Part shown: positions 25,839 to 33,195 of the stretch, piece after piece | Numbering within the stretch: position 1 is the stretch's first letter | Layout of the letters: each line of letters starts with the position of its first letter | Assembly (NCBI GenBank): GCA_016710635.1 | Contig: JADJVL010000003.1 | Span: 298,149 to 362,148, forward strand | From: Holophagaceae bacterium | GTDB taxonomy: Bacteria > Acidobacteriota > Holophagae > Holophagales > Holophagaceae | Length of the DNA: 64,000 nt | Direction: 5' to 3' | Notes under the pieces: generated by a model | The model's database searches: none | What the model saw: only the letters and a program-made list of their open reading frames with translations | Told to the model about the DNA's origin: nothing | Program-made: the position numbers and the translations under genes

Positions 25839-26186
25839 GCACGCTCCATTCGGGTCCGTCCCTCCCATTTCACCCGGGCGGGCGCCGGGCCGATACCCGA
25901 GACTTCGTCCCTCGGCCCGGCGCGGCGCATTCCCGCCTTGACGGGCCTTCCGCGGCCCCGCCAGACTGGCCCTGGACCCCGCGCGGGGCCTTGCCCGAAA
26001 GGAGGTTGCGATGAACGCAGGCAGCACCGTCGCCGAACCTCCTTCGACCATGGCGCGCCGGATCCGGATCCACCCCTGAGCCAGGCCTGACGCCAGGCTT
26101 GCGAGGCAGGACCCGCCGGCCGCGCCGAATCCGCGTCTCGACCTTCGAGGCCCCATCGCCGCACCGTTCCAGCCCGCCGGGGGACC
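25839..26186. other. divergent intergenic region, kinase/ABC importer
   Basis: This 348-base gap separates the leftward kinase gene from the rightward importer. The only item I can point to is a 22-codon frame behind a perfect AAAGGAGG site (26011-26079). No clear promoter pair is visible. Confidence 0.4.
26011..26079 (+). CDS. possible 22-aa leader peptide
   Basis: ATG at 26011 is preceded by AAAGGAGGTTGCG, an ideal ribosome site with good spacing. The frame MNAGSTVAEPPSTMARRIRIHP ends 107 bases before the importer permease. The strength of the site relative to the shortness of the frame suggests a leader or regulatory ORF. It could also be chance or a site belonging to no product. No family is recognisable. 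Confidence 0.3.
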   Translation: MNAGSTVAEPPSTMARRIRIHP

Positions 26187-27932
26187 ATGCTCAACCGCGT
26201 CTTCGACACCATGTGGGGCCAGGCCAACGCCCTCTTCGCCTTCCGGCGGAGGCGCTGGCTGGACCTGCTCGTGCTCGTGGCCCTGGTGGGGCTGATGTAC
26301 GGGCTGGTGATCGTCGGGCGCGAGTGGACCGGCGCCCAGCGCCCCACGGTGGAGATCGACCTGCGCGTCACCGCCCTGCCCAAGTACATGCTCCTGTCCA
26401 TCGTGCGGGCGGGAGTCGCCTACCTCATCAGCATCACGCTGACCTTCACCCTGGCCTTCTGGGCGGCCAAGGACCCCTTTGCGGAACGACTGCTGGTACC
26501 CATCCTGGACATCCTCCAGAGCGTGCCCATCCTGGCCTTCCTGCCGCCGGTGATCCTCGCCATGCTGGCGATCTTCCCCCGCAGCAACATCGGCCTGGAG
26601 CTCTCGGCGGCCATCCTCATCGTCACCTGCCAGGCCTGGAACATGATCTTCAGCTTCTACCAGAGCCTGAAGACCATCCCGCCGGAACTGGAGGAGCTGG
26701 CCACCACCTACCAGCTGAACTGGTACCAGCGGGTGCGCTGGATCGAGCTGCCCCTCGCCACGCCGGGGCTGGTGTGGAACTCCATGGTGAGCGTGGCCAA
26801 CGGCTGGTTCTTCCTGATGACGGCGGAGGCCTTCAGCCAGGGCAGCCTCAACTTCCGCCTCGCGGGCATCGGCTCCTACATGCAGGCCGCGGTGGACGCC
26901 GGGGACACCACGGCGAAATGGAGCGCGGTGGTGGCCATGCTGCTGCTGGTGGTGGTGCTGGACCGCCTGCTGTGGAAGCCGGTGATGGCCTGGTCCCAGG
27001 GCTTCCAGCTGGACGAGAACCTCCGGCCCGAGCGCCCCAAGAGCTGGATCCTGGACGTGTGGCGCCGCTCCCGCTTCCGGCGCTGGCTGGAGGTCGTCCG
27101 CTCCGAGTGGCTGTTGAAGCGCATCCCCAAGCCCAAAGACGTGGCGCGCATGCTGCCCCAGGAGCCCGAACAGCGCAAGCGCGCCGCGAGCTTCCTGGCG
27201 GCGGGGCTGCTGGCCCTGCTGCTGCTGGCCCTGGCCTTCGCGGGCTTCAAGCTCTGGAGCATCCTTTCCCTGGTGAACGGCGCCGACTGGACGCGGCTGC
27301 TGAAGGCCGGGGGCATGAGCCTGGGCCGCGTGCTGGCCTCCACGGCCCTGGTCACCCTCTGGACCATCCCCATCGGCCTCTGGATCGGCCTGCATCCGGC
27401 GGTGGCCAAGCGCATCCAGCCCATCGTGCAGGTGAGCGCCAGCTACCCCGTCAGCCTGCTCTTCGCCGCCATCGCCGCCTGGCTGCTCAAACTGAAGATC
27501 GGCCTTGGCATCACTTCCGTACTGCTCATGGTGCTGAGCACCCAGTGGTACCTGCTCTTCAACATCATCGCCGGCGCCCAGGCGATCCCCTCCGACCTGC
27601 GGGAGATGGGCAAGGCCTTCCGGCTCACCCGCTGGAAGCGCTTCACCACGCTGTATTTCCCGGCGATCTTCCCCTTCCTGGTGACCGGCTGGGTGACGGC
27701 CACCGGCGGGGCCTGGAACGCCAGCATCATCACCGAGTTCGTCAGCGGCGACGGGAAGACCTTCGCCACCTTCGGCCTGGGCAGCGAACTGCAGCTGGCC
27801 ACCGCCGCGGGCTCCATTCCCCTCATCACCGCGTCCAGCCTGCTGATGGCGGGCCTGGTGGTGCTCTTCAACCGCCTCGTCTGGCTGCCCCTGTACCGCA
27901 TGGCCGAGACGCGGTACACGTTGGACCGGTGA
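26187..27932 (+). CDS. ABC permease, fused two-domain NitT/TauT type
   Basis: A 581-aa inner-membrane protein made of two binding-protein-dependent permease domains in one chain. The first (about residues 60-270) has the EAA-like loop LKTIPPELEELATTYQLNWYQRVRWIELPLATPGL. The second (about 365-575) has AIPSDLREMGKAFRLTRWKRFTTLYFPAIFPFL. This fused form occurs in nitrate/sulfonate/bicarbonate-type importers of several phyla. The ATPase follows 4 bases after its stop. No substrate-binding protein gene is in the window beside it, so the substrate cannot be inferred. The ATG has a GGGGGA site. Confidence 0.9.
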   Translation: MLNRVFDTMWGQANALFAFRRRRWLDLLVLVALVGLMYGLVIVGREWTGAQRPTVEIDLRVTALPKYMLLSIVRAGVAYLISITLTFTLAFWAAKDPFAERLLVPILDILQSVPILAFLPPVILAMLAIFPRSNIGLELSAAILIVTCQAWNMIFSFYQSLKTIPPELEELATTYQLNWYQRVRWIELPLATPGLVWNSMVSVANGWFFLMTAEAFSQGSLNFRLAGIGSYMQAAVDAGDTTAKWSAVVAMLLLVVVLDRLLWKPVMAWSQGFQLDENLRPERPKSWILDVWRRSRFRRWLEVVRSEWLLKRIPKPKDVARMLPQEPEQRKRAASFLAAGLLALLLLALAFAGFKLWSILSLVNGADWTRLLKAGGMSLGRVLASTALVTLWTIPIGLWIGLHPAVAKRIQPIVQVSASYPVSLLFAAIAAWLLKLKIGLGITSVLLMVLSTQWYLLFNIIAGAQAIPSDLREMGKAFRLTRWKRFTTLYFPAIFPFLVTGWVTATGGAWNASIITEFVSGDGKTFATFGLGSELQLATAAGSIPLITASSLLMAGLVVLFNRLVWLPLYRMAETRYTLDR

Positions 27933-27936
27933 CCGC

Positions 27937-29214
27937 ATGAACCTCTGCGAACTGAAGGGCGTCCAGATGCGCTTTCCCGGCCCCAAGGGCCAGGTGAAGC
28001 GGGTGCTGGAGGACATCAACCTGGCGGTGAAGGTGGACGAGGTGCTCTGCCTGGTGGGGCCCAACGGCTCGGGCAAGTCCACCCTGCTGCGCATCCTGTC
28101 GGGGCTGCTGCAGCCCACCAAGGGCGAGGTGCGCTGGCACGGGGAGAAGCTGCGGGGGGTGAACCAGTCCGTGAGCATGGTCTTCCAGACCTTCGCCCTG
28201 GTGCCCTGGATGACCGTGGAGGAGAACGTGCGCATGGTGCTGCGCGCCCGGGACCTGGCGGAGGAGGAGGTCCGGGAGAAGGCCGCCGCCGCCATCCACA
28301 AGGTGGGTCTCGAAGGCTTCGAGGAGGCCTTCCCCCGGGAGCTGTCCCGGGGCACCAAGCAGCGGGTGGGCGTGGCCCGGGCCCTGGCGGTGGATCCGGA
28401 GATCCTGGTGATGGACGATCCCTTCAGCCAGGTGGACGCGCTGACCGGCGAAGCCCTGCGCCAGGAGATCCTGGACATCTGGAGCGACGCGGACAACAAC
28501 CCCAGCTCGGTGGTGCTGGTGAGCCACCGCATCACCGAGGCCGTGCTGATGGCGGACCGCATCGCCATCCTCGGCGGCACGCCGAGCGCGATCCGCACCA
28601 TGGTGGAGAATCCGCTGCCCCGGCCCCGGGATCCCCGCTCCGCGGGCTTCCTGCGGCTGGTGGACCAGCTTCACGACATCATCGCGTCCGCCGAACTGCC
28701 GGACGTGCAGGTCAGCGCCCCCCAGCCCGAACTGGCGGACGACGTGCTGGAGCCCCTGCCCCACGCCCACACCGCCGACATCCTCGGCCTCCTGGAGTTC
28801 CTCGACACCCAGCAGGGCGGGAACTGCGACCTCTTCCATGTGGTGACGCACACCCACGTGCCCTTCGAGAAGGTGCTCACCATCGTGAAGGGCGCGGAGA
28901 TGCTGGAGCTTGTGGACACGCCCCGGCGCAGCGTGGTCCTCACCGCGCTGGGCAAGAAGTTCGTCGCCGCCGACATGGACGCCCGCAAGGACATCTGGAA
29001 GGCCCAGCTCCTCGAGCTCAAGCTCTTCCGCGTCGTGCGGGACCTCATCGAGCTCCACGAAGGCGAACTGAAACAAGACGAGCTCCAGCACGAACTCGCC
29101 GTCCGCCTCCCCATGGAGAACCTCGAACTCACCTTCGGCACCCTCGTCGCCTGGGGCCGCTTCGGCGAACTCTTCGCCTACCGCGAAGACCGCGGCGTGC
29201 TGACGCCGGAGTGA
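27937..29214 (+). CDS. ABC ATPase with C-terminal AAA-associated domain
   Basis: A 425-aa protein. Residues 1-230 are a NitT/TauT-type ATPase with Walker A GPNGSGKST, Q-loop VFQTFALVPW, a relaxed signature LSRGTKQRVGVARA (LSxG in place of LSGG), Walker B ILVMDDPFSQVD (Asp instead of the usual Glu after the aspartate) and the switch region LVSHRITEA. The last 170 residues match the AAA-associated C-terminal domain found on such ATPases (AHTADILGLLEFLDTQQGGNCDLFHV). The domain looks complete, so the neighbouring cassette array did not cut into it. It is co-transcribed with the permease. The Walker B DD instead of DE is seen in some members of this family. Confidence 0.9.
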   Translation: MNLCELKGVQMRFPGPKGQVKRVLEDINLAVKVDEVLCLVGPNGSGKSTLLRILSGLLQPTKGEVRWHGEKLRGVNQSVSMVFQTFALVPWMTVEENVRMVLRARDLAEEEVREKAAAAIHKVGLEGFEEAFPRELSRGTKQRVGVARALAVDPEILVMDDPFSQVDALTGEALRQEILDIWSDADNNPSSVVLVSHRITEAVLMADRIAILGGTPSAIRTMVENPLPRPRDPRSAGFLRLVDQLHDIIASAELPDVQVSAPQPELADDVLEPLPHAHTADILGLLEFLDTQQGGNCDLFHVVTHTHVPFEKVLTIVKGAEMLELVDTPRRSVVLTALGKKFVAADMDARKDIWKAQLLELKLFRVVRDLIELHEGELKQDELQHELAVRLPMENLELTFGTLVAWGRFGELFAYREDRGVLTPE

Positions 29215-29464
29215 GGGAGTCGTGGCCGCGTTAAACTGCAAACTCAACCCAAATGAAGACCCCACGGACCGGACCTTGACGACCACCGGAAAGCACCTAC
29301 GAGCTGGACCAATCCGACCGCCACGAGGGGTCCAAAACCGGGCTTCCATCCGTGTTTTATTAGGTTTGGTTTGCACCGCCTGTTTGAAGCTAAACCATAT
29401 TATTTCAACACAACTCCTTGCGGCATTCCGGATTAGGCGGCATCAAGCCCCCCTCTGGCATATC
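29215..29464. other. leader between the chromosome and the cassette array
   Basis: About 250 bases between the ABC ATPase stop and the attI-like core. The sequence becomes abruptly AT-richer near 29340 (TATTAT at 29398-29403 could be a -10 box, but no convincing -35 lies 16-18 bases away). An integron integrase would normally sit here, divergent from the array, but the space is too short and neither strand shows an IntI-like peptide. Confidence 0.5.
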
Positions 29465-29483
29465 GCCTAATACAAAGTTAGGC
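29465..29483 (+). other. attI-like recombination core
   Basis: GCCTAATACAAAGTTAGGC has an inverted L-type box and the R box GTTAGGC (29477-29483), the layout of an attI simple site. From memory, the attI1 site ends in CGCCCTAAAACAAAGTTAGGC, which differs by only a few bases. It sits directly before the first cassette, where attI belongs. A severely shortened attC is a less likely alternative, because attC arms are never this close. Confidence 0.65.
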
Positions 29484-29489
29484 GTACGA

Positions 29490-29789
29490 GTGACGACGAC
29501 CCACCCGAAGTCCTATGAAGAGCTCACTCGTCGAGTTGACGAGGTTCTCCACTACGTATGGGATCCAATCGGCGTCTCCCCTGATCCAGAAGCCAGGGAC
29601 GAGTATTCCTCCTATGTACCGAGTGTCATTTCACGTCTTCTCTCAGGCGAAGATGCCAACAAGATCGGCTTGTATCTTGATCAACTCGCCGTCGAGCAAA
29701 TGGAGCTGCCGAGCAATCTCGAGCACTCAATCCAGGTGGCCACTACCCTCATTGAGTGGAAAGAACTGCTCAGTGGTCGCCACGCCTAA
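29490..29789 (+). CDS. cassette 1: small soluble protein
   Basis: A 99-aa protein from a GTG start 7 bases after the attI-like core; the first ATG of the frame lies before the core and cannot belong to a mobile cassette. It is mainly helical and acidic (SYEELTRRVDEVLHYVWDPIGVSPDPEARDEYSSYVPSVISRLLSGEDANKI...). I recall a recurrent cassette-borne family with the 'WDPIGV...RDEY..Y' pattern, function unknown. The stop TAA is supplied by the attC1 R'' box (GCCTAAC). No signal peptide or membrane segment. Confidence 0.75.
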   Translation: MTTTHPKSYEELTRRVDEVLHYVWDPIGVSPDPEARDEYSSYVPSVISRLLSGEDANKIGLYLDQLAVEQMELPSNLEHSIQVATTLIEWKELLSGRHA

Positions 29790-29882
29790 CCCTTCGTTCA
29801 ACCCGGACCCAACCGTGTGCTTCTTCCGTCATGCTTTGGTCGTTCGGCCCACGGTTGGGCCGGTTAACTTCCTCCGTTAGGG
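29784..29882 (+). repeat. attC1 (99 bp)
   Basis: R'' GCCTAAC (29784-29790) to R' GTTAGGG (29876-29882), with inner arms ACCCAACCGTG and CACGGTTGGG. The R' ends in G, which matches the R'' CCCTAAC of attC2 at the far end of cassette 2, as expected from a circular cassette. Confidence 0.93.
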
Positions 29883-29913
29883 CTCGGATTTTCCTCTCAG
29901 CTAATAGGTAGAA

Positions 29914-30381
29914 ATGACAAAACGATACACTCTTCTTTCCCTCCTGCTTTTGCTGGGAATGGTTGGGTGCATTCGGCCATTGGCTTCCCTATCGAGAACC
30001 GAATCTTCCGAGGGGGCGTGGCTTCGTGTTCTGGTCCTCCAATACGAGGATGGTTACCTCCACTTAGAAGAAGCAAAGTACGAGGCTCATGGAGGCATTG
30101 AACATGCTCGCCTGCATCCACTGAGAGGTCATCCAGCCAAGGTATGGGTTGTTGTGGTTAAACGCGACGGCTCCAGGGATGAATACCCAACGACGGTCTG
30201 GTCCGATCCTGTCATCGCCTGCCCTGGGCCAGTAGATCCGGGTCCAACGGTCTGGCGGTCACACATTCGGTACTCGAAAGATATTTCCGAGCTCAGGTTA
30301 AAATTCATAAGCCCGACCAGCAAAGAACTTCCAATCAGCCTATGGTCCATAGGTGGGCGTTCCTCCGATGATTTCCCCTGA
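29914..30381 (+). CDS. cassette 2: lipoprotein
   Basis: A 155-aa protein with a clear lipoprotein signal peptide, MTKRYTLLSLLLLLGMVGC, with lipobox MVGC, so it should be lipidated at Cys19 and exported. The mature part has beta-like sequence (WLRVLVLQYEDGYLHLEEAKYEAHGGI...) with two further cysteines absent except one near 103 (VIACPGP). It starts 32 bases after the R' of attC1, with a weak TAGGT before the ATG. I do not recognise the family. The codon use is AT-richer than in the chromosome genes. Confidence 0.8.
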   Translation: MTKRYTLLSLLLLLGMVGCIRPLASLSRTESSEGAWLRVLVLQYEDGYLHLEEAKYEAHGGIEHARLHPLRGHPAKVWVVVVKRDGSRDEYPTTVWSDPVIACPGPVDPGPTVWRSHIRYSKDISELRLKFISPTSKELPISLWSIGGRSSDDFP

Positions 30382-30417
30382 TCTGGTAAAACATGCCTTC
30401 CCTTCATGCACCCATCG

Positions 30418-30478
30418 CCCTAACCCGTCGCTCAAGCGGACCCGACTGCGTCTGGCCGCTTAGCTTTTTTCGTTAGGC
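30418..30478 (+). repeat. attC2 (61 bp, short type)
   Basis: R'' CCCTAAC (30418-30424) to R' GTTAGGC (30472-30478). The inner arms differ from the main family (GCGGACCCGACTGCG facing CTGGCCGC) and there is almost no loop. This is the classic '59-base element' size and probably came from another integron. Confidence 0.88.
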
Positions 30479-30506
30479 CGCAGCGAATCAGACAATCGGA
30501 GAACCA

Positions 30507-30683
30507 TTGCAGTCCCACACCATCATTCAATTCACTACTGACTTTGCCGCTGGGCTTACTCTGTTTTCTGCTGTTGGGTTTTTCGTTAGCTACAGGAAAT
30601 CCAGAGTTCGCACAGAGTTGATCGCCGCACTCCTCTTCTCTCTCGCCGCCATTTCACTCTTTATTTCCCTTCTGACCCAATGA
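30507..30683 (+). CDS. cassette 3: 58-aa two-helix membrane protein
   Basis: A TTG start at 30507 with GGAG 6 bases upstream opens a 58-aa frame ending at TGA 30683, which fills the cassette. The product has two hydrophobic segments (about residues 12-29, AAGLTLFSAVGFFVSY, and 37-56, ELIAALLFSLAAISLFISLL) joined by a basic loop RKSRVRT. It is a small inner-membrane hairpin protein with a short N-terminal polar stretch. It is the only frame in this cassette with coding character. Function unknown. Confidence 0.7.
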   Translation: MQSHTIIQFTTDFAAGLTLFSAVGFFVSYRKSRVRTELIAALLFSLAAISLFISLLTQ

Positions 30684-30694
30684 CCGATCCCTCG

Positions 30695-30793
30695 GCCTAA
30701 CCCATCGTTCAACCCGGACCCAACCGTGTCTTGCTTCCGTCATGCTTTAGGCATCCAGCCCACGGTTGGGCCGGTTAACTTCATCCGTTAGGC
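30695..30793 (+). repeat. attC3 (99 bp)
   Basis: R'' GCCTAAC (30695-30701) to R' GTTAGGC (30787-30793), main-family arms. The central loop reads CATGCTTTAGGCATCCAG, a small variation on the other copies. Confidence 0.93.
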
Positions 30794-30797
30794 GGCC

Positions 30798-31094
30798 ATG
30801 CAGCGCAACCGAGTTGCCCCTCTTCTCCTCGTGGTCACCTTCGTCTCGTGCAGGACTCCCGATCAGGCTCCAAAGCCCTCAGCCCTGATCACTCAGGAAT
30901 ATTTCCTCTGCCAGAAGTGCGGCAGTCTTCATGGTGGCATCTTTGGCAAAGGCCCCATCCTTGCGTTGCGCACGCAGTCCGCTCGGCACTGCCGACACGA
31001 ATGGCAATCAGTCTCGAAGAGCGAGTTTCAATCGCGCGCTTCCTCGGCCTACCCCGCTGAATGGTCTCAGGCCCTTCCATTCTTCAAACAATGA
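30798..31094 (+). CDS. cassette 4: lipoprotein with zinc-ribbon-like cysteines
   Basis: A 98-aa protein starting 4 bases after the R' of attC3. The signal peptide MQRNRVAPLLLVVTFVSC ends in a lipobox-like FVSC. The mature protein contains FLCQKCGSLHGG and later RHCRHEW, a CxxC plus C-x2-H spacing that resembles a small zinc-binding knuckle. A lipoprotein with such a motif is unusual. The family is not recognised. There is no ribosome site before the ATG, so it may rely on upstream translation or be leaderless-like. Confidence 0.72.
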   Translation: MQRNRVAPLLLVVTFVSCRTPDQAPKPSALITQEYFLCQKCGSLHGGIFGKGPILALRTQSARHCRHEWQSVSKSEFQSRASSAYPAEWSQALPFFKQ

Positions 31095-31103
31095 CTCATC
31101 CTC

Positions 31104-31202
31104 GCCTAACCCTCCGTTCAACCCGGACCCAACCGTGCCTAGCTTCCGTCATGCTTTAGTCGTTCGGCCCACGGTTGGGCCGGTTAACTTCCTTCGTTAG
31201 GC
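31104..31202 (+). repeat. attC4 (99 bp)
   Basis: R'' GCCTAAC (31104-31110) to R' GTTAGGC (31196-31202), main-family arms. Confidence 0.93.
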
Positions 31203-31205
31203 GCC

Positions 31206-31538
31206 ATGAAACAGACGTATTTGACTATTGCCATCACCACGACAGCTCTGGCTTGTGCGCAGCCTTCGGTTTCGCCACCTGATCGACCGACTAATTCATC
31301 TGAAGCGTATCCACGCATGGAATGGGAACGTGCCAAGGCATTGATAATTGAAGGGAAGCTAGGAAGCATCATTACCTCCAGCGTCACAATTATAGAACTC
31401 GTTGATGGCAGGTCTTTTGTACTTGAAAACACCACTGAAAACCTAATTGACTTTATTGATAAACACGCCCCTAATCGCAAATCGATCAGTATCGTGTGTG
31501 TCTATCCAAGCCCTGGTGTAATTATTCCCAAGCGATGA
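31206..31538 (+). CDS. cassette 5: exported protein or lipoprotein
   Basis: A 110-aa protein whose N terminus MKQTYLTIAITTTALACAQ is a signal peptide. Cleavage could be by signal peptidase I after ALA or by signal peptidase II before Cys17, as the lipobox is imperfect. The mature part is short, with a polar proline-rich linker (PSVSPPDRPTNSSE) and then a compact domain (MEWERAKALIIEGKLGSIITSSVTIIELVDGRSFVLENTTENLIDFIDKHAPN). The domain pattern 'I..L.DG....E....L..FI' is seen in many small cassette proteins. Function unknown. Confidence 0.75.
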   Translation: MKQTYLTIAITTTALACAQPSVSPPDRPTNSSEAYPRMEWERAKALIIEGKLGSIITSSVTIIELVDGRSFVLENTTENLIDFIDKHAPNRKSISIVCVYPSPGVIIPKR

Positions 31539-31547
31539 TTTTCGGCC

Positions 31548-31646
31548 GCCTAACCCCCCGTTCAACCCGGACCCAACCGTGCCTTGCTTCCATCATGCTC
31601 GAGTCGTCCGGCCCACGGTTGGGCCGGTTAACTTCCTCCGTTAGGC
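31548..31646 (+). repeat. attC5 (99 bp)
   Basis: R'' GCCTAAC (31548-31554) to R' GTTAGGC (31640-31646), main-family arms; the loop has CATCATGCTCGAGTCGTC. Confidence 0.93.
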
Positions 31647-31654
31647 AGCACACA

Positions 31655-32008
31655 GTGTCGTCGCCCCAATACCCATGCCCATCATGCGGCTTTCTCGTCT
31701 TTGAAGAGCCAGTCGGTAGTTACGACATTTGTGGATTGTGTGGATGGGAGGACGATCCGGTGCAGCTCGCCTCCCCCGGGCTTCGAGGCGGCGCTAACGG
31801 CGGAAGTCTGAAGGATTACCAAGACGATGCTTTAAAGGAGTATCCCGAATCGATCACTCATTTCGGAGAGTACGTTCGAGCCCCAGGATGGCGACCGCTT
31901 CGTTCTGAAGAATGCAGTGTGTCGACACCTGGCGATGGCACAGGTATCGGGTACTTTCACGCAGCGGTAAAAGCAGACCCTTCGTACTATTGGCTCTCCA
32001 ATGCCTAA
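31655..32008 (+). CDS. cassette 6: cysteine-rich CPCC-family protein
   Basis: A 117-aa protein with a likely GTG start at 31655; the longer frame begins inside the previous cassette. It carries YPCPSCGFLVFEEPVGSYDICGLCGWEDD, four cysteines in two CxxC knuckles, followed by the acidic WEDDPVQ and the AxGGANGGSL motif of the CPCC-type cysteine-rich domain, a small zinc-binding family common in cassettes and toxin-immunity loci. The remainder is polar and soluble. The TAA stop is inside attC6 R''. The molecular function of the family is not established to my knowledge. Confidence 0.8.
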   Translation: MSSPQYPCPSCGFLVFEEPVGSYDICGLCGWEDDPVQLASPGLRGGANGGSLKDYQDDALKEYPESITHFGEYVRAPGWRPLRSEECSVSTPGDGTGIGYFHAAVKADPSYYWLSNA

Positions 32009-32101
32009 CCTCCAGTTCAACCCGGACCCAACCGTGCCTTGCTTCGGTCATGCTTTAGTCATTCGGCCCACGGTTGGGCCGGTTAACTTCTTCCGTTAGG
32101 C
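32003..32101 (+). repeat. attC6 (99 bp)
   Basis: R'' GCCTAAC (32003-32009) to R' GTTAGGC (32095-32101), main-family arms. It overlaps the stop codon of cassette 6. Confidence 0.93.
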
Positions 32102-32107
32102 GTCACT

Positions 32108-32413
32108 TTGCCTCTCTCACCAACGCATCAACCGATTCGCATCCCCGCCGGTTGGTTGGTGGAGTTTAACGATTGGTACGAAGTAGAACCAGATGATGAA
32201 GGTGCGTCAGTCTGGCTGAAGCAAGACCTGTTACAGCTCAAACACGCTACCTCGGGCAAGCTGGTTGATGTTGGTTGGTACGGCGGTATTGCCCCAGTCG
32301 GCACTTTCGCTGTACATCTCATCGAGAGTGAAGCCGGTTGGGATAGTCCACTTGCTGAATTCCGGTCTCGTGACAGATCGGCCGTCGTGTCTGCCCTTGA
32401 AAGTTTCCTTTAG
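32108..32413 (+). CDS. cassette 7: small soluble protein
   Basis: A 101-aa protein beginning at a TTG 6 bases after the R' of attC6; no ATG fits the domain. It has IPAGWLVEFNDWYEVEPDDEGASVWLKQDLLQLKH followed by LVDVGWYGGIAPVGTFAVHLIE. I recall similar cassette-encoded proteins (a 'W.ie.N.fy..dP' plus 'DLGWYP' pattern) but not a function. No signal peptide. The stop TAG lies just before attC7. The start codon is uncertain, since no ribosome site is visible. Confidence 0.7.
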   Translation: MPLSPTHQPIRIPAGWLVEFNDWYEVEPDDEGASVWLKQDLLQLKHATSGKLVDVGWYGGIAPVGTFAVHLIESEAGWDSPLAEFRSRDRSAVVSALESFL

Positions 32414-32414
32414 C

Positions 32415-32513
32415 GCCTAACCTCTCGTTCAACCCGGGCCCAACCGTGCTTTGCTTCCGTCATGCTTTCGTCGTCCGGCCCACGGTTGGGCCGGTTAACT
32501 TCTTCCGTTAGGC
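32415..32513 (+). repeat. attC7 (99 bp)
   Basis: R'' GCCTAAC (32415-32421) to R' GTTAGGC (32507-32513), main-family arms with GGGCCC in place of GGACCC on the left arm. Confidence 0.93.
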
Positions 32514-32550
32514 GGCCGCGAGATTTCACCCCAGTTGAGGAGTCAACCGA

Positions 32551-32745
32551 ATGGACGTAAACCAGAGTCTGAATTGGAAGCAGGTCGTCATTGCTTTGGT
32601 CGTTCTCTTCGGCTTCAACTACTTCTTCAGCCCGATTCAAATATTTGTGCTTTCTCACCCATGGGTTGGTGTTTTGCTCCTTCTTGCACTGGTAGGCGGT
32701 TGGTTGCTTTACCGCAAATCCAAGCAGAATACGGGCGCCGCCTAA
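32551..32745 (+). CDS. cassette 8: 64-aa two-helix membrane protein
   Basis: ATG at 32551 follows TGAGGAG by 8 bases, one of the better ribosome sites in the array. The product has two hydrophobic segments (about residues 11-30, QVVIALVVLFGFNYFF, and 37-54, HPWVGVLLLLALVGGWLLY) and a basic tail RKSKQN, so it is a small inner-membrane protein. The size and topology resemble cassette 3, but I see no sequence identity. The TAA stop lies inside attC8 R''. Function unknown. Confidence 0.78.
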   Translation: MDVNQSLNWKQVVIALVVLFGFNYFFSPIQIFVLSHPWVGVLLLLALVGGWLLYRKSKQNTGAA

Positions 32746-32838
32746 CCTCTCGTTCAACCCGGACCCAACCGTGCCTTGCTTCCGCCATCATCTAGTCATC
32801 CAGCTCACGGTTGGGCCGGTTAACTTCATCCGTTAGGC
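32740..32838 (+). repeat. attC8 (99 bp)
   Basis: R'' GCCTAAC (32740-32746) to R' GTTAGGC (32832-32838), main-family arms but the right side has CAGCTCACGG. A second GTTAGAT occurs 4 bases later (32843-32849). Confidence 0.92.
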
Positions 32839-32847
32839 GTCCGTTAG

Positions 32848-33195
32848 ATGACTCGTCCAAAACTTAAACACATCGCCATCGCCTGGGGCCTTCACTTGAT
32901 CGCAGCCCGGGTTACAAGTGCTTTCAGTTATACCTTGGGCATGGAGAGATTCGATCATCCAGAACTTCCAGTATCAACGCTGGAACACGTGTTTGATCTC
33001 TTATCTGCAGTACTAGATCAACCGACCCGTTTCCTCTGGGATGCCCTGATCCATCACCAATCAGGAATTGTCCTCGAATGGCCTACCGCGTTTTTTGGAA
33101 GTCTCATCTGGGCGGTACCGCTGGCGTTCATCTATGCTTGCCTAACCTCCCGTTCAACCCGGACCCAACCGTGTGGTTCTTCCGTCCTGCTCTAG
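32848..33195 (+). CDS. cassette 9: membrane protein reading into attC9
   Basis: A 115-aa frame from an ATG 9 bases after the R' of attC8. It has two hydrophobic segments (about residues 8-29 and 80-98) and a polar middle (MERFDHPELPVSTLEHVFDLLSAVLDQPTRF). Unlike its neighbours it does not stop at the attC R'' box, and its last 17 or so residues (TSRSTRTQPCGSSVLL) are translated from attC9. The natural product may be tail-extended, or the frame may have lost its stop when the cassette formed. Family not recognised. Confidence 0.68.
   Translation: MTRPKLKHIAIAWGLHLIAARVTSAFSYTLGMERFDHPELPVSTLEHVFDLLSAVLDQPTRFLWDALIHHQSGIVLEWPTAFFGSLIWAVPLAFIYACLTSRSTRTQPCGSSVLL

Noticed and set aside
22833..28601. 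A 1922-codon frame on the minus strand
   Set aside because: Only the part up to 25838 is the kinase; the remainder runs antisense through the ABC importer genes and has no coding features.
26187..29214. Transposon or phage boundary next to the array
   Set aside because: No transposase, terminal inverted repeat or phage gene was found on either side; the importer genes look intact.
29398..29403. Cassette promoter Pc with -10 TATTAT
   Set aside because: No acceptable -35 box is found 16-18 bases upstream; the closest TTGCAC is 21 bases away.
29215..29464. Remnant of an integron integrase gene
   Set aside because: Both strands were read and no tyrosine-recombinase motif or IntI-like stretch was seen; the space is too short for the gene.
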